DNA of 64,000 bases from Planctomycetota bacterium (GTDB taxonomy: Bacteria; Planctomycetota; UBA8742; UBA2392): positions 34,321-98,320 of the forward strand of contig JABARW010000030.1 in the NCBI GenBank assembly GCA_019186845.1, written 5' to 3'. The notes below the pieces were generated by a model. The model was not told the origin of the DNA, did no database searches, and was given only the letters and a program-made list of their open reading frames with translations. The translations under genes and the position numbers were made by a program. Below, piece by piece: positions 40,875 through 49,782 of this stretch. Positions within the stretch are counted from its first letter, which is position 1. Every line of letters begins with the position of its first letter.

Positions 40875-42074
40875 CTACTTGATCACCTTCACAACCTTGC
40901 CGGCGCCGACGGTGCGGCCGCCTTCACGGATGGCGAAGTTGGAACCCTCGTCCATGGCCACGGGCTTGCCCAGCTTCACCTTCAGGCTCACCGTGTCGCC
41001 GGGCATCACCATCTCCGCGCCGCCGAGCAGGTCCGCCGAGCCCGTTACGTCCGTGGTGCGGAAGTAGAACTGCGGGCGGTAGCCGGAGAAGAACGGCGTG
41101 TGGCGGCCGCCTTCTTCCTTGGTCAGGATGTAGCACTGGCACTCGAACTCCGTGTGCGGCTTGATCGTGCCCGGCTTGGCAATCACCATGCCGCGCTCGA
41201 TGTCCTTCTTTTCCACGCCGCGCAGCAGCACGCCGACGTTGTCGCCAGCGAGGCCTTCACCGAGTTCCTTCTGGAACATTTCGACACCGGTGATGGTGGA
41301 GGGGAAGGGCAGCTCGCGCAGGCCGACGATTTCAACGTTGTCGCCGACCTTGACCTTGCCGCGCTCGATACGGCCCGTGGCCACCGTGCCGCGTCCCGAG
41401 ATGCTGAACACGTCTTCGACGGACAGCATGAAGGGCTTGTCGACTTCGCGCACGGGCTCCGGAATCGAGTTGTCCAGCGCGTTGAGCAGATCAACGATGC
41501 ACTTGGTCTTGCCCGCGTCGCCGGGGTTTTCCAGGGCGGCCTTGGCGTTGCCGCGGATGATCGGAATCTTGTCGCCGGGGAACTTGTACTTGTTGAGCAG
41601 CTCACGCACTTCGAGCTCAACGAGTTCCAGCAGTTCCGGGTCGTCGACCAGATCGACCTTGTTCAGGAACACCACGAGCGCCGGCACGTTCACCTGGCGG
41701 GCGAGCAGGACGTGCTCACGCGTCTGGGGCATGGGGCCGGTGTCGGCGGCGACCACCAGGATCGCGCCGTCCATCTGGGCGGCGCCGGTGATCATGTTCT
41801 TGATGAAGTCGGCGTGGCCGGGGCAGTCGACGTGCGCGTAGTGGCGCTTTTCCGTCTCGTACTCCACGTGGGCCGCGGCGATGGTCACGGTCTTGTTCGC
41901 ATCGCGAACCGTGCCGCCCTTGGTGATTTCGGCGTAGGTCTTGGCCTTGGCGTGGCCCTTGGCCGCGCTGACGGCCACCAGCGCCGCCGTAAGGGTGGAC
42001 TTGCCGTGGTCGATGTGCCCGATGGTGCCGACGTTGACGTGCGGCTTTGTGCGTTGGAAGGTCTCACGCGCCAT
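40875..42074 (-). CDS. tuf: Elongation factor Tu
   Basis: 399 residues. G1 GHIDHGKST (Ser in place of the second Thr), G3 [21 protein letters not shown]4 NKVD. Switch I differs from the common EEKARGITINTAH form: residues 53-65 read [13 protein letters not shown], with Thr64 aligning to Thr61 of E. coli. Domains II and III are normal ([28 protein letters not shown]). It delivers aminoacyl-tRNA. It sits within the tRNA-tufB-secE arrangement. Confidence 0.98.
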   Translation of the reverse strand: MARETFQRTKPHVNVGTIGHIDHGKSTLTAALVAVSAAKGHAKAKTYAEITKGGTVRDANKTVTIAAAHVEYETEKRHYAHVDCPGHADFIKNMITGAAQMDGAILVVAADTGPMPQTREHVLLARQVNVPALVVFLNKVDLVDDPELLELVELEVRELLNKYKFPGDKIPIIRGNAKAALENPGDAGKTKCIVDLLNALDNSIPEPVREVDKPFMLSVEDVFSISGRGTVATGRIERGKVKVGDNVEIVGLRELPFPSTITGVEMFQKELGEGLAGDNVGVLLRGVEKKDIERGMVIAKPGTIKPHTEFECQCYILTKEEGGRHTPFFSGYRPQFYFRTTDVTGSADLLGGAEMVMPGDTVSLKVKLGKPVAMDEGSNFAIREGGRTVGAGKVVKVIK

Positions 42075-42218
42075 GTCTTCTCATGCTCCTCGTCTTGGTC
42101 GCCGCGCGGCGGCCCCCGGGGTTGTTGGTCTGCACCGCAGACCTCCGGGAATCTTCCCAATAAACCAAACTGCTACCGTTTCACTGCCTTGCGTCCGGAA
42201 CCTCCGGCCGCGGAAATC

Positions 42219-42293
<75 letters not shown>

Positions 42294-42374
42294 TTGTGGA
42301 TTCACTTCCGGTTCGCGCCAAAGGCCGCGGCGCCGGAGTTTCTTGTCAAACCCTGGCGCCTGGCGTCAGGAGTC

Positions 42375-42449
42375 TGGAGCGGGCGATGGGATTCGAACCC
42401 ACGACACTCTGCTTGGAAGGCAGAAGCTCTACCACTGAGCTACGCCCGC
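42375..42449 (-). tRNA. trnG: tRNA-Gly (anticodon TCC)
   Basis: 75 nt with encoded CCA. Acceptor GCGGGCG pairs with CGCCCGC, discriminator T. Anticodon TCC at 42415-42417 in loop CTTCCAA. T-arm GTGGG TTCGAAT CCCAT. Second tRNA upstream of tuf. Confidence 0.97.
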
Positions 42450-42454
42450 GAAGA

Positions 42455-42539
42455 TGGTGGGCAGAGCAGGATTCGAACCTGCGAAGGCATAGCCACCTGA
42501 TTTACAGTCAGGCCCCTTTAGCCACTTGGGTATCTGCCC
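42455..42539 (-). tRNA. trnY: tRNA-Tyr (anticodon GTA)
   Basis: 85 nt with encoded CCA and the long variable arm of class II tRNAs. Acceptor GGGCAGA pairs with TCTGCCC, discriminator A. Anticodon GTA at 42503-42505 in loop CTGTAAA. Only five nt separate it from tRNA-Gly. Confidence 0.97.
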
Positions 42540-42729
42540 GTGAATCCTCAATTTTCGGCGGGTCCGCCCGCCCTGCTGCATTCCCCGGTTGTATGTCGGC
42601 CCTGCTTCAATTTCACGCCACGCGAACCCGGTCGGGCCCGCGTGGCGGTGGTTGTCTCCGCCTGTTTTCGCGCCACCGGGCGCGTTTTCTGCTGTCAGCC
42701 CCTGGGGCCTTGCGCTCATCCTGCAAGGC

Positions 42730-42804
42730 TGGAGCTGGCGGCGAGAATCGAACTCGCAACCGCCGGTTTACAAAACCGGTGCTCTACCATTGAGCTACGC
42801 CAGC
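42730..42804 (-). tRNA. trnT: tRNA-Thr (anticodon TGT)
   Basis: 75 nt with encoded CCA. Acceptor GCTGGCG pairs with CGCCAGC, discriminator T. Anticodon TGT at 42770-42772 in loop TTTGTAA. First gene of the - strand block; 190 nt (42540-42729) separate it from tRNA-Tyr with no gene seen there. Confidence 0.97.
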
Positions 42805-42828
42805 AAGGCGGCCCAAATTGGAGCGGAG

Positions 42829-42856
42829 AAGATAGCAATCATTTCCCGGCCTGCAA
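42829..42856 (-). promoter_or_regulatory. Candidate promoter for the tRNA-tuf-rif block
   Basis: - strand TTGCAG (42851-42856), 16-nt spacer, TATCTT (42829-42834); the -10 ends 25 nt before the first tRNA. It is placed to drive the whole tRNA-tuf unit. Match to consensus is moderate. Confidence 0.45.
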
Positions 42857-42923
42857 TGGGTTGCCTCAAATTCCGGCACGGGCCTACTGTCTCCGCCATC
42901 CGGGGCTCTTGAGCGGGCTTCAT

Positions 42924-42952
42924 TTGCCTCCTTGGGCCCGGGCCTCTATCAT
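42924..42952 (+). promoter_or_regulatory. Candidate promoter for the TIGR03546-like gene
   Basis: TTGCCT (42924-42929), 17-nt spacer, TATCAT (42947-42952; five of six consensus bases). It lies 26 nt before the ATG at 42979 and points away from the tRNA promoter. Confidence 0.5.
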
Positions 42953-42978
42953 GTCGCCCCGGCCATTTTCTCCCGCCC

Positions 42979-43503
42979 ATGATCACTCTGCTCCAGATCT
43001 GCCGCTGGCTTTACCGCACCCTCAACTCCGACGTGCGCCCGTGGCAGATTGGCGTGGCGGTGCTGCTGGGTGCCTTGGCCGGGCTCTTGCCCCTGGGCCT
43101 GGGGACCCTGGTGGTATTTCTGGTCATCCTGCTCATCAACTGTCACTTTGGAACGGCCTTCTTCGCGTTTGGCATTTTCCGCCTCATGGCCTGGCCCCTG
43201 CAACTGGTGCTCATCCGGCCCCTGGGCGCGGCATTTACCGATCACCTGCCCCAGGCCGGCAAGGACTTCCTGGTACAGGCGGCGAAAACACCGGTGCTGA
43301 GCCTGTTCCGACTGGATTATTTTGACGTGGCGGGCGGTTTTGCGCTCTGGTTGCTGCTGGCCCTGCCCCTGCTGATTTTCACGACGCTGTTCTTCAGGCG
43401 CTATCAGGAAATGCTGACGCAGAAGCTGGCTCAATCACGTGTCATGAAGGTTCTTTCCCAGATCTGGCTTTTCAAGGCTCTGCGCTATGTCTTCGTCGGG
43501 TGA
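42979..43503 (+). CDS. TIGR03546-like integral membrane protein
   Basis: 174 residues, mostly hydrophobic. Likely membrane segments: about 24-52 (GVAVLLGALAGLLPLGLGTL onward), 55-80, and 118-140 (GGFALWLLLALPLLIFTTLF). The N-terminal LYRTLNSDVRPWQIGVAVLL and the partner gene fit the uncharacterised TIGR03546 family, which occurs next to TIGR03545 proteins. The last 17 nt overlap the next gene, so the two are translated as a pair. No clear Shine-Dalgarno sequence precedes the ATG. Function unknown. Confidence 0.75.
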   Translation: MITLLQICRWLYRTLNSDVRPWQIGVAVLLGALAGLLPLGLGTLVVFLVILLINCHFGTAFFAFGIFRLMAWPLQLVLIRPLGAAFTDHLPQAGKDFLVQAAKTPVLSLFRLDYFDVAGGFALWLLLALPLLIFTTLFFRRYQEMLTQKLAQSRVMKVLSQIWLFKALRYVFVG

Positions 43504-46456
43504 CGCCCAGAAGCCGGCGCGCCCGGCCCGCTTTCTGCGCCTCAACGCGATCTTCGCGTTGCCGGTGCTGATTGTTCCCGCGCTTTTGGCCTACTACTTC
43601 ATGATTGACGGGGCCGTGCGCGAACAGGTGCTGGCGCAATCCGTCGACCTTGCCGGCTACAAGGGGCAGGCCGAGGTCGAAGAAGTAACCTTCTCGATCT
43701 TCGGGCCCAAGCTCACCGTGCGCGAGCTGCGGGCCTGGCAGGACCTCGAGGGCGGGCGCCACGAGGTGCTCTATGTGGGTGAGTCCAATTTTGATGTGGA
43801 GTTCTGGCCTCTGCTTGAGCGGCGACTGGTCGTCAACGAGGTGACGGCGTCGCGCATTCGTTATGAGTCGCCCCGGCCTGAGCCGGCCCCGCCAGGCGGT
43901 CCTGCCGGGGGGCCCTCCCCTCAGCCCGAAGCACCCCCGAAAACGCCCAACGACTATGTCAACGACTACCTGAAGCAGGTTGAGGACTTCCTCAACAGCG
44001 ACGAGTACCGCCAGGGCAAGGAGTGGCTGGAGAAGCTTCGCAAGTACATGGATGAGCGCGAAGACAAGGAAGCCAAAGAAGCCGCGCGCCGTCAGAAAGA
44101 ACTCACCGGCCAGGCCGGGCGGCCCACTTACGTGACGCGCGCCCTGAGAGAGCACGGCGTGCCGCCTGCCCTGGTCGTGAAGAAGGCCGGCGTGAGCGAG
44201 CTGGAGTTCGTGCTGGGCACGAGCGGCAACGCCCAGCTTGGCAGCAAACTCAGTAACGTGGAGCTGGTCGCTCAAAGCGTCAGCTCCGACCCCCTGGCCT
44301 ACCGACTGCCCATGGAGTTCAAGGCGGGCGGCAACCTGGACGGCGATGCGGGCCGCCGCGTCGAGCTGGGGCTGGTGCTGCGTTTTGACCCAGAAGAGCT
44401 GGTGCGGCTGGAACAAGTGAAGGGCGGGTTCACGCTGGCCAGGCTGCCCCTTGAGGGACTGGTGGACACATCGGAGTTCGGCGACACGCTTTTGGGCGTT
44501 GAGCTGTCGCTCGTGCACTATGCGCCGACCCATCCCGCACTGGGCGGGCGCACGCGCCTGACTCTGGCCGGCGGGATCAACCCGCCAGGCTTCTCGATTC
44601 CGGGCAAGTCTTCGCGCCTGAACGTGAACCTCTGGTTTGGCGGCTACGCCAAAGAGAACAAGCTGGGTCCGTTTCTTCCCAGCGGGCTGGGATTCTCGGT
44701 GGAGCATGTAGCCCTGGATGGTCTGCTTGGCAAGGCGGGTGGCCTGGGCCTTCCCGTGGCCAGGGGCGCTTCTTTCAGCTTTGGCACCTGCGATGAGCAG
44801 GGCCGTTTCGACACGCCCCAGGCCGCCGTGACCTGGCACGACGGCCTTGATCTGAAGCTGCGACTGAGCGTGGATGGCTTGAAGTTCAACGAGGCCGAGT
44901 CCAAAGGCAAGCAGGTGCTGGGATTGCCGGCCGACCTGCTGGCCAAGGGGCTCAACCGGGTCATGGAAGGCATGAGCGCCGACGGCAAGCGCCTTGAGGT
45001 CATGGTGGGTTTCAGCGGCAAGGCCAGCGACTTCAAGTTCGGCATCATGCGGCCCGGCCTTCGCACGTTTGTGGACGCCTGCATAAACGCGCTGTATCTC
45101 AACGCCGATGAAATCGAGTCACTGGTGGAGTTGCCCTTCGCTGTAGGCCGCCAGGGCCGCATTGGCTTGTTCAGCGCTGATGCGCTGGGCAACCGGCGGA
45201 CGCCCGCCTTTGACCTCGAACAGGCCCAAGACGAGGGGCTTGGGGATCTGCGCGTGGTGCTTTCGCTGTCAGGGCTGACCATCGCGCCCAGGGCGGGGCA
45301 GAGCAGGATTGCGGGGCTGCCCGCAGACGACTTCTGCACGGCCTTCAACACGTTTGTCGCCAACCAGGGTGAGGCCGGCGTGAAGTTCCGTTGCCGCCTT
45401 TTCAACGGTGAAGGCAAGTTCTCGCCGGCTTTAGAGAGTCCCGGCTTGCGCGGGCTGGTGGATGCCCTCGTGGGAGTGTTCGGTTACAGCGGCCGCCAGC
45501 TCAACGAGAAGTTCAATCTTCCTTTTGTGCTGCCTCACGACCTTCAGGCCCAGCTGTTCAGCGTGGATGGGGCGGGCTCGCCGCGCAATTTCAGTTCACC
45601 CGGGGCAGACAGTGACAGCCTGGCGGACCTGCGTGTGGCCCTGAACGTTTCAAAGGCGCGCATCAGCCCCAAGCCGGGCCAGGACCGAATTTTCGGCCTT
45701 CCGGCCCGCGAGTTCTGCGCGGGTTTCAACCAGTACGCCGAGGGTCTCAAGGGCAAACCCCTGAGCTTCAGGCTGCGTGCCTTTGATGGCGGCGGCAGCT
45801 TCTCTCCCGCCCTGGAGAGCCCCGGAGTCCGGGGCCTGGTGGACAGCATCATTGGCGCCGTAACCTTCTCGGGCAAGCAGCTCAATGAGAGCTTCGATCT
45901 GCCCTTCACAGTGCATGAACTCGCCAGCGTGCGCAGCGTCAGCGTGACGGAGGATGGCAAGCCCCGTGACCTCTCCAGCCCCGGCGCGGACCTGGACTCG
46001 CTGGGAAATCTCAGGCTTGTCGTGTACGTGGCCAATGCCTACGCGGTCAAGAAGGCGGGCCAGGACAAGATTCTCGGCATTCCCGCCGATTACTTCATCT
46101 TCGCCTGGAACTCGCTGGTGTCGTCCTTCCCCCAGGGCGGCATGCCCCTGACGTTTCATCTGTTTGACGCCGGCGGCAAGTTCGCGCCTTCACTGGCGGG
46201 ACCCACGCCTCAGGTGCTGTTGACCATGATGGGAAGCGCCATCGGCATTGCGGCCTTCGAGAAGAACTTCGGCCAGATTGACACGAAGTACAAGAACGCC
46301 TTTGAAGCATTCAAGAAGGGCGACTTGAGCAAGGCTGGAGATCTGGCCAAAGCCGTCAAGGGCGGCAAGGACATCTCTCCTGCGGACATCCCCAAGGAGA
46401 TTCCCAAGGAATTGCCCAAAGAGCCGCCCAAGATTCCCAAGCTGCCCTGGGGATAG
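43487..46456 (+). CDS. TIGR03545/AsmA-like protein with 127-residue tandem repeats
   Basis: 989 residues. After a basic start there is one membrane anchor (AIFALPVLIVPALLAYYFMI, about 22-41), then AsmA-like sequence (VEEVTFSIFGPKLTVRELRA). A Pro-rich and charged helical stretch lies near 130-215. From about residue 450 four repeats follow; the block GLPAD/GLPAR/GIPAD recurs at residues 479, 610, 737 and 864, with companion blocks FSPALESPGLRGLVD and FNLPFVL. Most family members are shorter as I recall. Its predicted place is the periplasm, anchored in the inner membrane. Function unknown. Confidence 0.75.
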   Translation: MSSSGDAQKPARPARFLRLNAIFALPVLIVPALLAYYFMIDGAVREQVLAQSVDLAGYKGQAEVEEVTFSIFGPKLTVRELRAWQDLEGGRHEVLYVGESNFDVEFWPLLERRLVVNEVTASRIRYESPRPEPAPPGGPAGGPSPQPEAPPKTPNDYVNDYLKQVEDFLNSDEYRQGKEWLEKLRKYMDEREDKEAKEAARRQKELTGQAGRPTYVTRALREHGVPPALVVKKAGVSELEFVLGTSGNAQLGSKLSNVELVAQSVSSDPLAYRLPMEFKAGGNLDGDAGRRVELGLVLRFDPEELVRLEQVKGGFTLARLPLEGLVDTSEFGDTLLGVELSLVHYAPTHPALGGRTRLTLAGGINPPGFSIPGKSSRLNVNLWFGGYAKENKLGPFLPSGLGFSVEHVALDGLLGKAGGLGLPVARGASFSFGTCDEQGRFDTPQAAVTWHDGLDLKLRLSVDGLKFNEAESKGKQVLGLPADLLAKGLNRVMEGMSADGKRLEVMVGFSGKASDFKFGIMRPGLRTFVDACINALYLNADEIESLVELPFAVGRQGRIGLFSADALGNRRTPAFDLEQAQDEGLGDLRVVLSLSGLTIAPRAGQSRIAGLPADDFCTAFNTFVANQGEAGVKFRCRLFNGEGKFSPALESPGLRGLVDALVGVFGYSGRQLNEKFNLPFVLPHDLQAQLFSVDGAGSPRNFSSPGADSDSLADLRVALNVSKARISPKPGQDRIFGLPAREFCAGFNQYAEGLKGKPLSFRLRAFDGGGSFSPALESPGVRGLVDSIIGAVTFSGKQLNESFDLPFTVHELASVRSVSVTEDGKPRDLSSPGADLDSLGNLRLVVYVANAYAVKKAGQDKILGIPADYFIFAWNSLVSSFPQGGMPLTFHLFDAGGKFAPSLAGPTPQVLLTMMGSAIGIAAFEKNFGQIDTKYKNAFEAFKKGDLSKAGDLAKAVKGGKDISPADIPKEIPKELPKEPPKIPKLPWG
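44860..46250 (+). repeat. Four tandem protein-coding repeats (period about 381 nt)
   Basis: Marker codons for the Gly in GLPA/GIPA fall at 44921, 45314, 45695 and 46076; the last three are spaced exactly 381 nt (127 codons). The DNA has diverged but the protein blocks SFSPALESPG, LNESFDLPF and FSSPGADSDSLADLRV recur in the middle copies. Confidence 0.8.
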
Positions 46457-46537
46457 ACGGTCGCATAGGACTCGTGTGTCAAGGTGTCCGGGCCGCCTCA
46501 ACGGGCTGAGGCGGAGAGGGGAACATCGCCCTCAAGG

Positions 46538-49183
46538 CTAGGCCGCCTCTTCATCGGCCGGCGACTCTTCTTCGGCGTAGTCCGCGGGCGCGGCATCCTT
46601 CTGCTTGCGTTTCTCTTCCTCGCGTTCGCGCTTGATGCGCTCGACCTTCTCCTTGGCGGCCTGCACCTGCGCCATGTCCTGCCTGAGCGTGCCGGCGTCC
46701 ATGGCCTCGCGCGCCTTGGCGGGATTGTAGGTGTTCTTGCAGTCCGGATAGCCCGTACACCCGATGAAGGGGCGGTTGCGGAAGAATTTCACCTGCATGG
46801 GCTTGCCGCACTGGTCGCAGCTCAGGCCCGCGTACTCCGCTTCCGTCTCCAGCTGCTTGATGCTCTTCTCGCTGTCAAGAGACCGGGTGCCGCGGCAGGC
46901 CGGAAAGGTGCTGCAACCCAGGAAGGGCCCACGGCGGCTCATGCGCACCACGAGTTCCTTGCCGCACTGCGGGCACTCGAGGTCTTCTTTGCTGACGCGC
47001 AGGATTTTGCCCTGCTTGTCGAGCGGGATGGTGCCCTTGCACTCGGGGAATCGCGAACAGCCGAAGAACTTACCGTTCTTTGAATAGCGCTCAACCATGG
47101 GCGCGGCACAGACGGGGCAGGCGACCTCGGCGCCGGTTTCGTCGGTGGCGGGGCGGCCTTTGATTTTCTCGATCTTCTGCTCGGCGGCGGCCAGTTCATC
47201 GACGAACATAGCGTAGAAGTTGCCCAGAACATCGACCCAGTCCAGCTCGCCTTCCTCGATCTTGTCGAGCTGGGCTTCCATCTTGCTGGTGAACTCGCTG
47301 TCAACGATGCGCTCGAAATTGGCGACCATGATGTCGTTGACCATCAGGCCAAGGTCCGTGGCGAAAAGGCGGCGGTTCTCGCTGCGCACGTAGTTGCGGT
47401 CCTGGATGGTGCCGATAATCGTGGCATAGGTGCTGGGGCGGCCGATGCCCAGCTTCTCCAGCGTCTTGACCAGGCTCGCCTCGGAGAAGCGCGGCGGCGG
47501 CAGGGTGAAATGCTGGTCGCCCCGGATGTCGTGGCGCAGCAGGGCGTCTTGTTCATTGAGCGGGGGCAGCAACTGCTCGTTCTTGTCCAGCTTGATGCCT
47601 GAGACCCGCGCGTGGCCGTCAAACACCAGGCGCCGGCCGGAAGTCCGGAAGAGGCCGTCACCTGCCGTGACTTCCACGGTGGTGACGGCGTAGACCGCAG
47701 GCTCCATCTGGCAGGACACAAAGCGCTCCCAGATCAGCCGGTAGAGCTTGAACTGGTCGTTGTCGAGGTAGGGGCGCAGACTCTCGGGCGTGCGCGCGAC
47801 GCTGGTGGGGCGAATGGCCTCGTGGGCGGCCTGGGCCTTGTTGCCGGTCTTGTAGAACACCGGCCGCTCCGGCAGATAGGCCTTGCCATATTCGCGCTCG
47901 ATCAGCTCGCGCGCGTCATTGACGGCAAAGTCGCTCAGGTGCACGGAGTCGGTGCGCATGTAGGTGATCAGGCCCGTGGGTCCCTCTTCACCCACGGCAA
48001 TACCCTCGTACAGCCGCTGGGCAATCTGCATGGTCTTGCGCGCGCCAAATCCTAGGCGGATGGAGGCCGCCTGCTGCAGCGTGCTCGTGATGTAGGGCGG
48101 CTTGGGGCGGTCCTTGCGCTCCTTGGTCTCGATACGGGAGACGGAGTAACTCGCGCCTGCCAGAGCCGCCAGGATGGAATCTACTTCCTCTCGCGCCTTC
48201 AATGCCGGCGTTTCGCCCTTCCATTTCTTGAGGTCCGCGCTGAACACCCCCGGCGGCAACGAAACCTGCGCCACTTCGGCGTCGTCCTCGATCTCGTCCT
48301 GGCTGTCAATGAGATCGGTTTCGTCGCGCGGCTTGCCGTGGCTCTGCGCGATGAACTGCGACAACTGCCGGCGCTGTTCCTCCGTCAGTTCGGCCTTTCC
48401 GAGGTAGGCCGTCATGGACCAGTACTCTTCGGGCTTGAATGCCTTGATCTCGCGCTCGCGCTCGCAGATCAGCCGCACCGCCACGCTTTGCACACGCCCG
48501 GCACTCAGGCCGCGGAAGACCTTCTTCCAGAGCAGGGGTGAGATCTTGTAGCCCACCAGCCGGTCCAGCACGCGGCGCGCCTGCTGGGCATTGACCAGGT
48601 TTTGCTCAATGTCGCGCGGTTTGTCGAAGGCGCGCTTGATGGCGTCCTTGGTGATTTCGTTGAACGTGACGCGCCTGGCCTTCTTGTCGTCCAGGGCCAG
48701 GGTTTCCTTGAGATGCCAGGCAATGGCCTCGCCCTCGCGGTCAGGGTCGGGGGCGAGATAGACCATCTTGGCGGCGCTGGACGCCTTCTTGAGGTCGTCA
48801 ATCACGGCTTTCTTGCCGCGAATCGTCACGTAATCGGGTTTGAAGTCGTGCTCGACATCAATGCCGATCTTGCTCTTGGGCAGGTCGCGCACATGGCCCA
48901 CGCTGGCCTTGACCACATAGCCCGGCCCCAGGTAGCGATTGATGGTCTTGGCCTTGGCCGGCGACTCGACGATCACGAGGTTCTTGCCCCGCGCGCTGGG
49001 GGTCTTCTCCGGCACGTACTCCTTGAACTGCTTGCGGCCAAAGCGCCCGCGCGGCTTGGTCCCCGGCGTGTCCTCAGCCTTGGCCTTGGGTGCCGCCTTG
49101 GAGGCGGACTTGCGCCGGGGTGCGGCGCGTTTGGCCGCTTTGGGCGTAGTTGCTTCAGAATTTTCGTCAGGGTCTGCAGCCAT
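46538..49183 (-). CDS. topA: DNA topoisomerase I
   Basis: 881 residues from ATG 49183. A basic N-terminal tail (about 60 residues, KRAAPRRKSASKAAPKAKAE) precedes the Toprim domain (LVIVESPAKAKTINRYLG, DPDREGEAIAWHL). The catalytic Tyr408 is in GLITYMRTDSVHLSDF. Three C-terminal zinc ribbons are seen (CPVC, CPQC, CDQC pairs), then a Lys/Glu tail. It relaxes negative supercoils. ruvX follows upstream on the same strand 51 nt away. Confidence 0.97.
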   Translation of the reverse strand: MAADPDENSEATTPKAAKRAAPRRKSASKAAPKAKAEDTPGTKPRGRFGRKQFKEYVPEKTPSARGKNLVIVESPAKAKTINRYLGPGYVVKASVGHVRDLPKSKIGIDVEHDFKPDYVTIRGKKAVIDDLKKASSAAKMVYLAPDPDREGEAIAWHLKETLALDDKKARRVTFNEITKDAIKRAFDKPRDIEQNLVNAQQARRVLDRLVGYKISPLLWKKVFRGLSAGRVQSVAVRLICEREREIKAFKPEEYWSMTAYLGKAELTEEQRRQLSQFIAQSHGKPRDETDLIDSQDEIEDDAEVAQVSLPPGVFSADLKKWKGETPALKAREEVDSILAALAGASYSVSRIETKERKDRPKPPYITSTLQQAASIRLGFGARKTMQIAQRLYEGIAVGEEGPTGLITYMRTDSVHLSDFAVNDARELIEREYGKAYLPERPVFYKTGNKAQAAHEAIRPTSVARTPESLRPYLDNDQFKLYRLIWERFVSCQMEPAVYAVTTVEVTAGDGLFRTSGRRLVFDGHARVSGIKLDKNEQLLPPLNEQDALLRHDIRGDQHFTLPPPRFSEASLVKTLEKLGIGRPSTYATIIGTIQDRNYVRSENRRLFATDLGLMVNDIMVANFERIVDSEFTSKMEAQLDKIEEGELDWVDVLGNFYAMFVDELAAAEQKIEKIKGRPATDETGAEVACPVCAAPMVERYSKNGKFFGCSRFPECKGTIPLDKQGKILRVSKEDLECPQCGKELVVRMSRRGPFLGCSTFPACRGTRSLDSEKSIKQLETEAEYAGLSCDQCGKPMQVKFFRNRPFIGCTGYPDCKNTYNPAKAREAMDAGTLRQDMAQVQAAKEKVERIKREREEEKRKQKDAAPADYAEEESPADEEAA

Positions 49184-49234
49184 GCGCGGGGCAGAGATAG
49201 CACGGAGCCCATAGGCTGTCAAACAAAGCGGTGT

Positions 49235-49696
49235 TCACTCCTCTTCATCGCCGGGCCCAGAAGCGGCCTTCAGGGCGGCTTTGCGGCGCTCAAGAAAAGA
49301 GTGAAGAATGACCTGCGCCGCCACCTCGTGCACTTTCTCCCTGCGGCGCGAGGGCTTCATTTTGGCGGCGATCAACTTGCCCTCGGCCTCCCAGCTCGAC
49401 AGCCGCTCATCAACCAGCTCGACGGCCCGCGGCGAGGCCTGGCGCAGCTGCTCGGCGAACTCGCGCGTCAGCGCGGCGGCCCGGCCTTCGCTGCCGTTCA
49501 TGTTCAGGGGCAACCCCACGACATAGCCCACGACGTCTTCCAGCGCTGCGATATGCAGCAGTTCGGCCAGAAGGCGGTCGCGCGGCCTGGCGTCAAGCGT
49601 GGTGAAAGGGTGGGCGAACATCCCCAGCTCATCGCAGATGGCGACGCCCACGTGTTTGCTGCCGAAGTCGATGCCCAGCCAGCGACCGATGTTCAT
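49235..49696 (-). CDS. ruvX: RuvX/YqgF pre-16S rRNA nuclease
   Basis: 153 residues. RNase H-like fold: WLGIDFGSKHVGVAICDELG with the first catalytic Asp, YVVGLPLNMNGSEG, and VELVDERLSSWEAEG. The family trims the 5' end of 16S rRNA and was once called a Holliday junction resolvase. It lies upstream of topA on the same strand. Confidence 0.94.
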   Translation of the reverse strand: MNIGRWLGIDFGSKHVGVAICDELGMFAHPFTTLDARPRDRLLAELLHIAALEDVVGYVVGLPLNMNGSEGRAAALTREFAEQLRQASPRAVELVDERLSSWEAEGKLIAAKMKPSRRREKVHEVAAQVILHSFLERRKAALKAASGPGDEEE

Positions 49697-49722
49697 GGCG
49701 GCATTCTAACGGGCCGCAAAGA

Positions 49723-49778
49723 CTTGAGAGATGGAGAGTTTGAGAGATCGAGAGATGTCAGAAGCTCAATCTTTCAAA
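49723..49778. repeat. Word-repeat spacer with inverted repeat
   Basis: The gap between ruvX and the nucleotidyltransferase gene contains GAGAGATGGAGAG-like words in tandem, and TTTGA with AGAT (49739-49748) pairs with ATCT and TCAAA (49769-49778). Confidence 0.55.
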
Positions 49779-49782
49779 CACT

